Source: DATFEN01 sp035691285 (lineage in GTDB: Bacteria > Acidobacteriota > Vicinamibacteria > Fen-336). From it: a stretch of DNA of 43,323 bases. Every line of letters starts with the position of its first letter. Position 1 is the first letter of the stretch. Below, piece by piece: positions 1-10,612 of this stretch. Under the pieces are notes generated by a model. The model was not told the origin of the DNA. It was given only the letters and a program-made list of their open reading frames with translations, and did not search any database. The stretch lies in assembly GCA_035691285.1 (NCBI GenBank), contig DASSJI010000150.1, forward strand, positions 1 to 43,323, given 5' to 3'. A program made the position numbers and the translations under genes.

Positions 1-447
1 GCCGGGCACGATGCCCTCGTCGATCGCGTCGCGCAGCGCGGCGTCGCTGAAGACCCGCCACGAGCCGACGTCGCGCACGGTCGTGAAGCCGGCCAGGAGC
101 GTGGCCTTCGCGTGCCTGGCGCCGATGTACGCCTGGCGCGAGGCGGAGGTCTCGAGAGGCGCGGCCGGGCTCGCGCTCTGCACGAGGTCGACCAGGTGGG
201 TGTGGCAGTCGATGAGGCCCGGCGCCACGGTGTACGCCGAGAGATCGACGAGGCGCGCGCCCGGCGGCGAGCCGGCGCCCGCCTCGAGGATCGCCTCGAT
301 GCGCTCTCCGCGCACGACGACCAGGCGGTCGCGCAGCACCTGGCCCCCCTCGACGTCCACGAGCCGGCCGGCGCGGACCGCGATGAGGCCCTCCGCCGCC
401 GCGGGCACGGCCAGCAACACGGCGCACAGCAGGCACGCTCGTCTCAT
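1..447 (-). CDS. Amidohydrolase-family protein, N-terminal part (cut by window edge)
   Basis: Only the first 149 codons are in the window. The protein opens with a Sec signal peptide (MRRACLLCAVLLAVPAAAEG), so the enzyme is probably exported. It continues with the beta-sandwich part of a metal-dependent amidohydrolase (ALIRAGRLVD-like strand, VVVRGERI) and then the metal-binding motif GLIDCHTHL near residue 80, followed by LLAGFTTVRDVGSW. This order is typical of the imidazolonepropionase/Xaa-Pro dipeptidase-like branch of the superfamily, which is often secreted in diderms. The ATG at 447 is preceded by a good GGGAGG seven bases upstream. It is divergent from acnA. Substrate cannot be deduced without the C-terminal half. 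Confidence 0.85.
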   Translation of the reverse strand, partial: MRRACLLCAVLLAVPAAAEGLIAVRAGRLVDVEGGQVLRDRLVVVRGERIEAILEAGAGSPPGARLVDLSAYTVAPGLIDCHTHLVDLVQSASPAAPLETSASRQAYIGARHAKATLLAGFTTVRDVGSWRVFSDAALRDAIDEGIVPG

Positions 448-527
448 CTCCGGTCCTCCCGTGCGGGTGACTAAGGTACACCGGGCGCGAGGGCGTGAGG
501 TAGACTGATCGTTCCTGGAGGGAAGTG

Positions 528-3224
<2,697 letters not shown>

Positions 3225-3228
3225 GGAG

Positions 3229-3252
3229 GCAACTCGTTCTGGAACGAGTTGC
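3229..3252 (+). terminator. Hairpin downstream of acnA, possible terminator
   Basis: Perfect inverted repeat GCAACTCGTTC / GAACGAGTTGC separated by two bases, starting four bases after the acnA stop codon. As RNA it would fold as a 9-bp stem with a 6-base loop. There is no clear T run after it (TGTTCTCG), so termination is likely but not certain. Confidence 0.5.
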
Positions 3253-3330
3253 TGTTCTCGCCTCGTCGGCACGCTTGCACGTGGCGGCCTGCACGCAGGT
3301 GCAGCGTTGGATCAGACTTGAGGGCAGCCC

Positions 3331-4287
3331 GTGACCTCCGAGGACATTCGAACGCTCTACGCCTATGAGCGTTGGGCCAATCGGCGCGTGGTTGCGGCGG
3401 CGCGGCTGCTCGCCGCGGAGGATTTCACGCGGAGCCTGGGGACGAGCCACGACTCCGTCAGTGGAACGCTGGTCCACATCCTTGCGGCCAAGTGCTTCTG
3501 GCTTCGGCTTTGGCGGGGCGAGTCAATCGAGGAGGTGCTCCGCCGGGACGCCGAGTGGGAGCAGGCGCGCTTCGCCGATCTGACGGCCCTCGAAGCTCGT
3601 TGGTCGGTCGAGGATCGCGACCTCCAGGTCTTCCTCGAGGGTCTCACCGACGCGCAGTTGAAGACGCGCATGGCGTACCAGCTCGATCAGGGTCAGCCCA
3701 GGGAGTTCTCCCTGGCTCACATGATGCAGCACGTCGTCAATCATTCCTCCTACCACCGCGGGCAGGTGATCACGCTCCTGAGACAGCTCGGGCAAACGCC
3801 GCCCGCGACGGACTTTCTCGAGTTCCTGAGGGAACCAGGCTCGCTGTGCGCGACCGAGCCCAGGGTCCGGGTCTTCTTCTACGGCTCCTACATGAACCGG
3901 GCCGTGCTCGCGGAGGTGGGGCTCGTCCCGGAGCGGCTGGAGGTCGCACGCCTGGACGGCTACGACATCCGCATCGCGCCGCGGGCGAACCTCGTGGCCT
4001 CGGAAGGGCAGAGCGTCCACGGCGTGCTCGCCGAGGCGACCCGCGCGGAGCTGGCGCGCCTCTATGCACACGCGAAGGACGTGCTGGGCGAGACGTACGT
4101 GCCGCATTCCGTGCACGTCCACAGGCTCGCCGGCGGGTCCTTCCCCGCGCTCTGCTACATCGCCCCGGAGATGGCGCCACGCGCGCCGGAGCCGGCGTAT
4201 GTCGAAAGGATTCTTCGCGGGGCCCGCGAGGCCGGCCTCCCGGGGGCGTACCTCGGCCGGCTGGAATCGGCTGCAGCTCGAGAGTAG
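3331..4287 (+). CDS. DinB-like / gamma-glutamylcyclotransferase-like fusion protein
   Basis: A single uninterrupted 318-aa frame joins two unrelated folds. Residues 1-165 are a DinB/YfiT-type four-helix domain: His49 (LVHILAAKCFW) and His138/His142 (NHSSYHRGQV) form the expected metal-binding triad of the family, which includes thiol transferases and bacillithiol S-transferase relatives. Residues 178-318 open with VRVFFYGSYMN, the glycine/serine signature of the AIG2/GGCT fold, which acts on gamma-glutamyl groups. A DinB thiol-transferase-like half joined to a gamma-glutamyl-processing half suggests thiol-conjugate handling, but this is inference. GTG 3331 is the start, with GAGGG upstream. 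The next gene follows after two bases. Confidence 0.85.
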   Translation: MTSEDIRTLYAYERWANRRVVAAARLLAAEDFTRSLGTSHDSVSGTLVHILAAKCFWLRLWRGESIEEVLRRDAEWEQARFADLTALEARWSVEDRDLQVFLEGLTDAQLKTRMAYQLDQGQPREFSLAHMMQHVVNHSSYHRGQVITLLRQLGQTPPATDFLEFLREPGSLCATEPRVRVFFYGSYMNRAVLAEVGLVPERLEVARLDGYDIRIAPRANLVASEGQSVHGVLAEATRAELARLYAHAKDVLGETYVPHSVHVHRLAGGSFPALCYIAPEMAPRAPEPAYVERILRGAREAGLPGAYLGRLESAAARE

Positions 4288-4289
4288 GG

Positions 4290-4721
4290 ATGGCGCAGAT
4301 CTCCAGGCGTGCGGCGGCGGGATTCGTGGTGGCGATCCTCCTCGCGGGCCTCGTTCGCTTCGGCCTGACGGTGTCCGCGGTGCCGGATGGGCTCGCGAGA
4401 TACGCGAGCATGACGGTCGTGATCCTGGCCGGCTGCCTCTACTTCGGAGCCGCGGGGCTGACCTGGAAGCAGCTCGCGATCGTCTCGTACGTCCTGATCC
4501 TGCCTTACATGGCCGTGGAGCTCGCGGGCATCGGCTACACCTGGGCCAGCGGTCAGCCCACGATCTTCCACGCGCCGCAGTACTCGTTCGGGACGCCCAT
4601 CGCGCTTCACTTCTGGGGCCATTTCGTCGGCGGGCTCACCTGGGAGCCGCTGGGCCTCTTCCTCATGATGCTGCTCGTGCGCGCCGTGGGCTCGCGCCTT
4701 CAACGCAGGGCGTCGGCGTAG
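4290..4721 (+). CDS. Small multi-pass membrane protein, unknown function
   Basis: 143-aa protein with about four hydrophobic segments: roughly residues 8-28 (AAGFVVAILLAGLVRFGL), 40-57, 63-80 (LAIVSYVLILPYMAVELAG) and 118-135 (LGLFLMMLLVRAVG). I do not recognise a family. The ATG at 4290 lies two bases after the stop of the DinB-GGCT gene and is therefore probably translationally coupled to it. AGTAGGGA immediately upstream gives only a poor ribosome site. It would sit in the inner membrane. The coupling suggests it works with, or is co-expressed with, the fusion protein. Confidence 0.75.
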   Translation: MAQISRRAAAGFVVAILLAGLVRFGLTVSAVPDGLARYASMTVVILAGCLYFGAAGLTWKQLAIVSYVLILPYMAVELAGIGYTWASGQPTIFHAPQYSFGTPIALHFWGHFVGGLTWEPLGLFLMMLLVRAVGSRLQRRASA

Positions 4722-4734
4722 TCTCGGGGTCTCT

Positions 4735-4762
4735 TTGGGAAGTACAGCCTTCGTGGTAGGAT
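4735..4762 (+). promoter_or_regulatory. Possible promoter of the HxlR operon
   Basis: TTGGGA (4735-4740), 16-bp spacer, TAGGAT (4757-4762). The ATG of the HxlR gene starts only nine bases after the -10 box and has no ribosome site, so the transcript would begin at or next to the start codon. Confidence 0.4.
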
Positions 4763-4771
4763 ACACATCGA

Positions 4772-5152
4772 ATGGTGCGTAAGGGCGACGTGCTGAACCC
4801 GAGCTGCCCCTCCCGGGAGGTCCTGGAGCGGATCGGCGAGAAGTGGACGGCCCTCGTGATCCGCGTGCTCGCCGACGGCACGCACCGCTACAGCGACCTG
4901 CAGCGGCGCGTCGGGGGCGTGTCCCAGAAGATGCTGACCCAGACCGTGCGGGGCCTGGAGCGGGACGGGCTCGTCGTGCGGCGGGTCTTCCCGGTGGTGC
5001 CGCCGCGCGTGGAGTACTCCCTGACGCCGCTGGGCCGGACGCTCATCGAGCCCTTGGACGCCGTCTGCCGCTGGGCCGAGCGGCACCTGCCCGAGATGCT
5101 GGCGGCCCGGGCGCGGAGCGGCAAGGCCGCCGCCGAGCGGCGGACGGCCTGA
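4772..5152 (+). CDS. HxlR-family winged-helix transcriptional regulator
   Basis: 126 aa, the usual size for the HxlR family of dimeric DNA-binding regulators. Family hallmarks are NPSCPSREVLERIGEKWTALVI (N-terminal Cys followed by Pro and the GEKWT motif, near residues 12-26), the recognition helix region with VSQKMLTQTVRGLERDGLV, and the wing with PPRVEYSLTPLGRTL. The Cys12 next to Pro is the residue used for thiol sensing in some members such as HypR; whether it senses anything here is inference. It heads a cluster with a beta-CASP RNase five bases downstream and two thiol-redox proteins beyond, so autoregulation of that cluster is plausible. The start lacks a Shine-Dalgarno and may be leaderless. 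Confidence 0.93.
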   Translation: MVRKGDVLNPSCPSREVLERIGEKWTALVIRVLADGTHRYSDLQRRVGGVSQKMLTQTVRGLERDGLVVRRVFPVVPPRVEYSLTPLGRTLIEPLDAVCRWAERHLPEMLAARARSGKAAAERRTA

Positions 5153-5157
5153 CGGCG

Positions 5158-6534
5158 ATGCGCATCCACTTCCTCGGGGCGGCGCGCACCGTCACCGGCT
5201 CGCAGTACGTGGTCGAGGCGGACGGCCGTGCGGTAATGGTCGACTGCGGCATGTTCCAGGGCGAGAAGGAGCTGCGCCTGCGCAACTGGGCCGAGCCGGC
5301 CATGGATCCCGCGCGCCTCGAGGCGCTGATCCTCACCCACACCCACCTCGACCACATCGGGCGCGTGCCCCGTCTCGTGAAGCAGGGCTTCGCGGGGCCG
5401 ATCTACTGCACGCCGCCGACCCTCGAGCTCGCCAAGGTCCTGCTCGAGGACGCGGCGCACCTGCAGCTCGAGGACGCCGAGTACCTGAACCGCAAGGGCC
5501 TCACGAAGCACAAGCCCGCGCTGCCGCTCTTCGACGGCCAGGACGTCGAGCGCGCGCTCGCGCTCTTCGAGGGGGTGCCGCTGGGCCGTGAGCAGCGCGT
5601 CTCGGACACCTTCCGCTTCACCTACCTCGACGCCGGCCACCTCCTGGGCGCAGCCTCGGCGCACCTCGCGGCGAGGGAGAGCGGCAGGAGCGTCCGGGTG
5701 CTGTTCAGCGGCGACGTCGGCCGCTACGACGCGATCCTCACCCGGGACCCCGAGCCCTGCCCGGACACCGACTACGTGGTGGTCGAGAGCACCTACGGCA
5801 ACCGCAGCCACGCTCACGTGCCGATCCTCGACCAGCTCCAGGGCGTGCTCGAGCGCACCTTCTCCCGGGGCGGCGTGCTGCTGATCCCGGCCTTCGCCGT
5901 GGGCCGGGCCCAGCAGATGCTGTTCCTGATGGACCAGCTCGTCTCCGCGGGGCGCACGCGGCCGTTCCCGATCCACGTGGACAGCCCCATGGCCATCGAC
6001 GCCACCCGCATCTACGCGAGCTTCCCCGAGGCGCACCGGGTGAGCCTCTCGGGGGCGCTCGGGCGCAGCGCGTTCCACTCGAAGTGGGTGCACTACCACA
6101 GGACGCGTGACGAGTCCCAGAAGCTGAACGAGATGAAGGGGCCCGCGGTCATCGTGTCCTCCAGCGGGATGCTCTCCGGCGGCCGCATCCTGCACCATTG
6201 CCGCGTCCGGCTGCCGAAGCCGGAGAACACCCTGCTCATCACGGGCTACCAGGCCGCCTCGACCCTCGGTCGCGCGCTCCTCGACCGCGCTCGCTTCGTG
6301 CGCATCCACAAGACGCAAGTGCCGGTCCTGGCGGAGGTGACCGACCTCAAGGGCATGTCGGGCCACGCGGACGCGTCGGAGCTCGTGCGCTGGCTCGCCG
6401 CCGTGCGCTCCGCGAAGCGCGTGTTCGTGACCCACGGCGAAGACGACGCCGCCCTGGCGCTCTGCGCCCGCGTGGCGAAGGAGCGGGGCCTGCCGGCCCA
6501 CGCGCCCGAGATGGGCGAGAGCGTCGAGCTCTAG
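5158..6534 (+). CDS. Metallo-beta-lactamase/beta-CASP family RNase
   Basis: 458-aa cytoplasmic nuclease of the MBL-fold, beta-CASP type with C-terminal RNA-specificity domain (RMMBL), related to CPSF-73/Ysh1-type enzymes that process RNA. Motifs in order: LTHTHLDHIG (metal-binding HxHxDH, near residue 62), FSGDVGRYD, VESTYGNRSH (start of the beta-CASP part), LIPAFAVGRAQQ, IVSSSGMLSGGRILHH, LKGMSGHADASEL and VFVTHGEDDA. All dinuclear-zinc residues appear to be present. The ATG at 5158 is five bases after the HxlR stop, so the two are one transcription unit. Close relatives are widespread in bacteria with unclear cellular targets. Confidence 0.92.
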   Translation: MRIHFLGAARTVTGSQYVVEADGRAVMVDCGMFQGEKELRLRNWAEPAMDPARLEALILTHTHLDHIGRVPRLVKQGFAGPIYCTPPTLELAKVLLEDAAHLQLEDAEYLNRKGLTKHKPALPLFDGQDVERALALFEGVPLGREQRVSDTFRFTYLDAGHLLGAASAHLAARESGRSVRVLFSGDVGRYDAILTRDPEPCPDTDYVVVESTYGNRSHAHVPILDQLQGVLERTFSRGGVLLIPAFAVGRAQQMLFLMDQLVSAGRTRPFPIHVDSPMAIDATRIYASFPEAHRVSLSGALGRSAFHSKWVHYHRTRDESQKLNEMKGPAVIVSSSGMLSGGRILHHCRVRLPKPENTLLITGYQAASTLGRALLDRARFVRIHKTQVPVLAEVTDLKGMSGHADASELVRWLAAVRSAKRVFVTHGEDDAALALCARVAKERGLPAHAPEMGESVEL

Positions 6535-6549
6535 ATCGCGGAGAGAAAC

Positions 6550-6918
6550 ATGAGCTTCGAGAGCCGGATCCGATTCCTGGCGTCGCCGGGCGAGGTGGAC
6601 GCTTTCCTGGTGGAGAACCCCACCTCGGCCATCTTCAAGGCGGGCACTTGCCACAAGACGAGCGAGGTGTTCCGGAACGTGGAACACCACTTTGCAGGGC
6701 GGGAGGAGATCCGCGTCGGCGTGATCCGCGTCCTGGAGGCGCGGGCGGCCAGCAACCACGTCGCGGAGCGCACCGGCATCGTGCACGAGTCCCCGCAGCT
6801 CATCCTGTTCCGCGAGGGACGGCCCGTCTTCGATCGCGACAACTGGGACATCACCGACGAGGCGGTGGCCGAGGGTCTCCAGGCCCTGGACGCGGCCCGG
6901 CCTTCAACGAGCGCGTAA
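6550..6918 (+). CDS. YtxJ/BrxC-like monothiol (bacilliredoxin-type) protein
   Basis: 122 aa with a thioredoxin-like fold. It resembles the YtxJ family described as monothiol bacilliredoxin: a single candidate redox Cys34 in FKAGTCHKTSEVF, the conserved segment HESPQLILFREG, and RDNWDITDEAV at the C-terminal end. In Firmicutes such proteins reduce bacillithiol mixed disulfides; whether this organism makes bacillithiol cannot be judged from the window. Starts with ATG 6550 after GGAGAGAAAC. It lies 15 bases after the RNase gene and 48 bases before thioredoxin, consistent with a redox role. Confidence 0.85.
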   Translation: MSFESRIRFLASPGEVDAFLVENPTSAIFKAGTCHKTSEVFRNVEHHFAGREEIRVGVIRVLEARAASNHVAERTGIVHESPQLILFREGRPVFDRDNWDITDEAVAEGLQALDAARPSTSA

Positions 6919-6966
6919 CCCTGCAGCCATTTCCGTCATCCAAATACTTTTTCGGGAGGTCGTGCC

Positions 6967-7305
6967 GTGAGTGACAAAGTCTTCGCCTTCACAGACCACA
7001 ACTTCGAAGCCGAGGTGCTCCGATCCAAGGAGCCGGTCCTGGTGGACTTCTGGGCCGCCTGGTGCGCGCCGTGCCGGATGATCGCGCCCTTCATCGAGGC
7101 GGCGGCCGCGGAGTTCCAAGGCCGCGCCAAGGTCGGCAAGCTGGACGTGGACCAGAACCCGCAGACCGCCGACCGCTACGGCATCACCGGCATCCCGTCC
7201 CTGCTGCTGTTCAAGGACGGGCAGGTGGTCGAGCAGCGGGTCGGCGCGCTGCCGAAGGCGGAGATCGTCCGCCTGCTGGAGGCCCACGCCCCCGCCCTGG
7301 CCTGA
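6967..7305 (+). CDS. trxA: Thioredoxin
   Basis: 112-aa classical thioredoxin, a cytoplasmic dithiol reductant. The active site is WCAPC (Cys33 and Cys36), a variant of the more usual WCGPC; a changed residue between the cysteines generally tunes redox potential. The cis-proline loop is ITGIPSLLLF (Pro77) and the C-terminal helix starts at PKAEIVRLL. GTG 6967 is the start, with GGGAGG eight bases upstream. It follows a YtxJ-like protein in the same direction, so the two may share a transcript. Confidence 0.95.
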   Translation: MSDKVFAFTDHNFEAEVLRSKEPVLVDFWAAWCAPCRMIAPFIEAAAAEFQGRAKVGKLDVDQNPQTADRYGITGIPSLLLFKDGQVVEQRVGALPKAEIVRLLEAHAPALA

Positions 7306-7334
7306 GCCAGGGTCGGGGCGGCCGAGCGCGCTGC

Positions 7335-7340
7335 TATCAT
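7335..7340 (+). promoter_or_regulatory. Possible -10 box of the zinc-ribbon gene
   Basis: TATCAT about 23 bases before the ATG at 7364, followed by a strong GGAGGGAA ribosome site. No convincing -35 was found. Confidence 0.3.
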
Positions 7341-7363
7341 CGCGACCGGGATCGGAGGGAACG

Positions 7364-8008
7364 ATGCCGGCCTTCGAGTTCACCGACAACGTCGAGGACC
7401 TGTCCACCGACCAGGGCTTCCAGTTCAAGTTCCGCTGCGAGCGCTGCGGGGACGGCTTCATGTCGTCGTTCCAGACGAACACCATCGGCGTGGCGGGCAG
7501 CCTGCTGCGCGGCGCGGGGAGCCTGCTCGGCGGGATCTTCGGCCAGGCGGCGGGCGGCGCCTACGAGGTGCAGCGCGCCGTCGGCGGCCAGCAGCACGAC
7601 GCCGCCTTGCGGGCCGCCGTCGAGGAAGTGAAGCCGCGCTTCCGCAAGTGCCGGCGCTGCGGGGACTGGCTGTGCGAGCAGACGTGCTGGAACCGCACCG
7701 CCCAGATGTGCAAGGGCTGCGCTCCGAGCGCCGAGGAGGAGGAGGCCTCGGTACTGGCCGGGCACGCGCGGACGCAGGCGACCAACGACCTCTTCCTCGA
7801 GGAGAACCGCCGCATGAGCGCGAAGGGCAAGGAGGTGGCGGCGAAGTGCCCCGACTGCGGCGTTCCGACCCTGGGGAAGAAATTCTGCCCCGGCTGCGGG
7901 AGGAAGCTCCTCGCCGCAGCGGGGGCCTTCTGCGGCGAGTGCGGCGCGAAGCTCAGCCCCGGCGCGAGATTCTGCGGCGATTGCGGAGCGAAGCAGGACG
8001 GGGCGTGA
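7364..8008 (+). CDS. Multi-zinc-ribbon protein with glycine-rich central segment
   Basis: 214 aa. It contains CERC at residues 25-28, CRRC and CEQTC near 97-109, CKGC near 119, CPDC/CPGC near 162-176 and CGEC/CGDC near 188-208, giving probably three zinc ribbons, the last two arranged as a double zinc ribbon. Residues ~45-65 are a Gly/Ala/Leu-rich segment (GSLLRGAGSLLGGIFG) that could insert into or lie on a membrane. An acidic run (EEEEA) separates the middle and C-terminal ribbons. Such proteins often act as adaptors; no specific function can be assigned. The start is fixed by GGAGGGAACG upstream. It converges with the GDSL hydrolase gene. Confidence 0.8.
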   Translation: MPAFEFTDNVEDLSTDQGFQFKFRCERCGDGFMSSFQTNTIGVAGSLLRGAGSLLGGIFGQAAGGAYEVQRAVGGQQHDAALRAAVEEVKPRFRKCRRCGDWLCEQTCWNRTAQMCKGCAPSAEEEEASVLAGHARTQATNDLFLEENRRMSAKGKEVAAKCPDCGVPTLGKKFCPGCGRKLLAAAGAFCGECGAKLSPGARFCGDCGAKQDGA

Positions 8009-8039
8009 GGCGGCGCCCCACGCCCCGGTCCCGGCTCGG

Positions 8040-9284
8040 CTAGTCGAGGGGCGGGAAGGCCGCCAGCAGGTTGCGCCAGGCGTCCTCGCTGAACTCGAGC
8101 CCGCCCCGTCTTCCCCTTGCCTGGACCACGCCGAGGAAGGGCGCGAGGTCCACGAGCGGCAGGCTACCGCCGTTCTGGTTGATCACGCCGATCCATTCGT
8201 TGGCGATCATGGCGTAGCCCAGCTCGGTGGGGTGCACGCCGTCGTAGCCGTAGAAGCCGCCGGTCAGGAAGTCGGCGGTGACGCGCACGCCACCCACTTC
8301 CCGCCCGAACACCGTCAGCTCCTCGAGCAGGGCATGAATGTCCAGGACCGGGACGTTCGCCGCTCCGCACAGCTCCCGGATCAACTGGTTGTGGGTGTTG
8401 ACGTGGTCGCGGATCGTCTGGGCCTCTCCGGGATCCAGGACCACCTCGTTGGGCAGCGGCGTGCCCTGGCCGCCCAGGGCGCGCGGGATGCCGACGCCCT
8501 GGGCGAGCAGCGAAGAGGCGGCCAACGTGACGTAGGCGTTGGCCGGCAGCGGCCCGTTCGGACCCAGCAGCGGGATCGTCCGCCCGTCCACGACGACCGG
8601 CTCGCGGGTCGCTGGGTTCACGACGATGGGCGGGATCGTGGTCACGAAGGGGATCGACGTGACGTCGGGCAGGTTGGCGGCGACGATGCGCGCGCCGGTC
8701 TGAGCCAGGGCCGCCAGGGTAGCGGCGTAGGCCTGGCGGAAATCCTGGGCGGGCGTCAAGGTGACGCCCGAGACCGCCTGTCCGCGCAGCGCCGCCCCCA
8801 GCACGTCGTTGTTGCCGATCCAGAGCGTGATGAAGGTCGGCCGCAGCGCCACGGCCTGGGCCACCTGCGTGCCGAGGCCGCGCAAGATCAGGTCGTGGAA
8901 GCCGCCGCTCGTCGTCGTCAGGGCGTCGATCACGGTCGCGCCCGGCACGGCGAGGTTGTTGTAGGGGCGCGTCAGGCCCAGGTTCAGAGGCTGCCCGGGG
9001 GTGCTCGAGCTCGGGGCGATCAGCGGGGGCGTCAGGCTCAGGAGGCGCAGCTCGGGCGGTATCCCCGGCGTGCCGATCGTGGGCTGCTGGAAGTCCTGCG
9101 CGCCCGCCTGGCGCGCGAGCAGCGCGGGCACCGAGACCGCCTGATGTCCCTCCACCAGGCTGCCGTTCGTGAAGCCGGCCGCGAGGCTGTCGCCGATGGA
9201 GACGTACACGTCGAAGCTCTGCGCGCCCGCGCCGGAGGCGAAGAGCAGCAGCGCGAGCCCGAGCAGAGCGTTCCGCTTCTTCAT
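8040..9284 (-). CDS. Secreted GDSL/SGNH hydrolase (lipase/esterase-like)
   Basis: 414 aa with a clear Sec signal peptide (MKKRNALLGLALLLFASGAGA, cleavage after GAGA). SGNH blocks are visible: block I SIGDSLAAG with nucleophile Ser33, block III WIGNNDVLG (Asn), and block V YDGVHPTELGYAMIA with the catalytic Asp and His. The family hydrolyses lipid or acyl esters in the periplasm or outside the cell. A further in-frame ATG exists at 9296, but 9284 is preferred because the sequence between them supplies the ribosome site GAGGGA and the signal peptide then begins with Lys-Lys. It lies 15 bases after the FadL-type porin gene and should be co-transcribed with it. Confidence 0.9.
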   Translation of the reverse strand: MKKRNALLGLALLLFASGAGAQSFDVYVSIGDSLAAGFTNGSLVEGHQAVSVPALLARQAGAQDFQQPTIGTPGIPPELRLLSLTPPLIAPSSSTPGQPLNLGLTRPYNNLAVPGATVIDALTTTSGGFHDLILRGLGTQVAQAVALRPTFITLWIGNNDVLGAALRGQAVSGVTLTPAQDFRQAYAATLAALAQTGARIVAANLPDVTSIPFVTTIPPIVVNPATREPVVVDGRTIPLLGPNGPLPANAYVTLAASSLLAQGVGIPRALGGQGTPLPNEVVLDPGEAQTIRDHVNTHNQLIRELCGAANVPVLDIHALLEELTVFGREVGGVRVTADFLTGGFYGYDGVHPTELGYAMIANEWIGVINQNGGSLPLVDLAPFLGVVQARGRRGGLEFSEDAWRNLLAAFPPLD

Positions 9285-9299
9285 CGTGTCCCTCATGCC

Positions 9300-10586
9300 C
9301 TAGAAGCTGTACCCGAACGAGATCCCGAGGGTCCGGGCCGAGCTCTCGTAGAGGCCGTCGAAGTGGTCGCGGTTCACGCCCTCGGTGGTGCGGTCCTTCG
9401 ACAGCACCCACCAGGCGCCGGCGTCGACGCGGAAGGCGCCACGCCGCCAGCTCCCGCCCGCGCAGATGCCATGGCGATCGGAGTCCGGCAGGAGCGCCGA
9501 CACCGACTCGGGGGGCGACGGGCTCTGGTCGAAGAAGTACCCGCCGCGGACGCTCCACTCGTCGTTCAGGCGGCGGTCCACGCCGAAGCGGAACTGCCAG
9601 GAGTCGTCGTAGCTCTCGACGACGACCGTCGAGAGGTCGCTGCGGCCCTCGAGCTCGATTGGCAGCTCGTCGAAGCTCGACCAGCCGTACCAGTTCACGT
9701 CGCCCTCGAAGGTCCAGTCGTTCCAGCGGTAGGCGACACCCAGAGAGGCGATCGCCGGCGTCTCGAGCTCGGTCGTCGCCGCGATCGCGCCCGCCGGCAG
9801 GGTGCGCGCCACCGCCGCGTCGAGCTGCGCGCTTCCGGTCGGGATCAGGGTGAAGGAGGCGTCGCCCGAGTACGACTGCTTCACCTTGTGGCGGTAGGAG
9901 GCTCCGATCGAGAGCCGATCGTTCGGCTTCGCCAGCACGCCGAGGTTGAACCCGAAGTCCGTCGCGGTGTCGCTCTTGAGGACGACGCCAGCCACGTCGG
10001 TGACCTGCTGCGTGAAGGGGTCGATGGCCGGCACGTTCCGGTGCAGCTCCACCGAGGAGAAGCGGATGTCGATGCCGCCGCCGATCGCGAGGCGATCGCG
10101 CACCTTCCACGCCACGGTGGGGTTCAGGGCGAAGCCCTCGAGCTGCGCCTTGGTGGAGATGAAGCGGCCGGTGAAGCTCGCGGGACTCTCCCACTCGGTG
10201 CGAAGCCCGTAGGGGACGTGGACGCCGATGCCCACGGCCAGCGAGTCGCTCAGCGCCTGGGTGTAGTAGGCCGAGGGGAAGGGAACGATTCCGACGTCCA
10301 TGCTCTCGAGCCGGCCCTCGCCGGGATAAGGGTTGGCACCGGTGAAGTCCGTGGACGGGTTGACGAAGACGCCGCCGACGTAGAGCTGGCGGCCCTTCAG
10401 GAACGCGATGCCGGCGGCGTTGTGGAAGATCGCCGACGGGTCGTCGGCTTGGGCCGTGAAGGCGCCGGCGAAGCCCATGCCCCGGGCGCCTTGCTCGAAG
10501 AGGGCGAAGCCCGCGGCATCGGCCGCGACCGGGGCGAGGAGGAGGCCGAGCGCGGCGACCGCCGGCGCGGCCCGGAAGTGAAGCAT
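9300..10586 (-). CDS. OmpP1/FadL-family outer-membrane protein
   Basis: 428 aa. A signal peptide (MLHFRAAPAVAALGLLLAPVAADA) is followed by GFALFEQGARGMGFAGAF and ADDPSAIFHNAAGIAFL, which is the FadL N-terminal hatch signature (usually NPAG; here NAAG). The remainder alternates aromatic and polar residues as expected for a 14-stranded barrel and ends with the aromatic residue of ISFGYSF, a typical outer-membrane targeting end. FadL proteins move long-chain fatty acids and other hydrophobic molecules across the outer membrane. ATG 10586 has GGAGG seven bases upstream. It sits between an MglA-like GTPase fusion (26 bases upstream) and a GDSL hydrolase. Confidence 0.92.
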   Translation of the reverse strand: MLHFRAAPAVAALGLLLAPVAADAAGFALFEQGARGMGFAGAFTAQADDPSAIFHNAAGIAFLKGRQLYVGGVFVNPSTDFTGANPYPGEGRLESMDVGIVPFPSAYYTQALSDSLAVGIGVHVPYGLRTEWESPASFTGRFISTKAQLEGFALNPTVAWKVRDRLAIGGGIDIRFSSVELHRNVPAIDPFTQQVTDVAGVVLKSDTATDFGFNLGVLAKPNDRLSIGASYRHKVKQSYSGDASFTLIPTGSAQLDAAVARTLPAGAIAATTELETPAIASLGVAYRWNDWTFEGDVNWYGWSSFDELPIELEGRSDLSTVVVESYDDSWQFRFGVDRRLNDEWSVRGGYFFDQSPSPPESVSALLPDSDRHGICAGGSWRRGAFRVDAGAWWVLSKDRTTEGVNRDHFDGLYESSARTLGISFGYSF

Positions 10587-10612
10587 GAGGGACCTCCGTT
10601 GACTCTGGCTCA

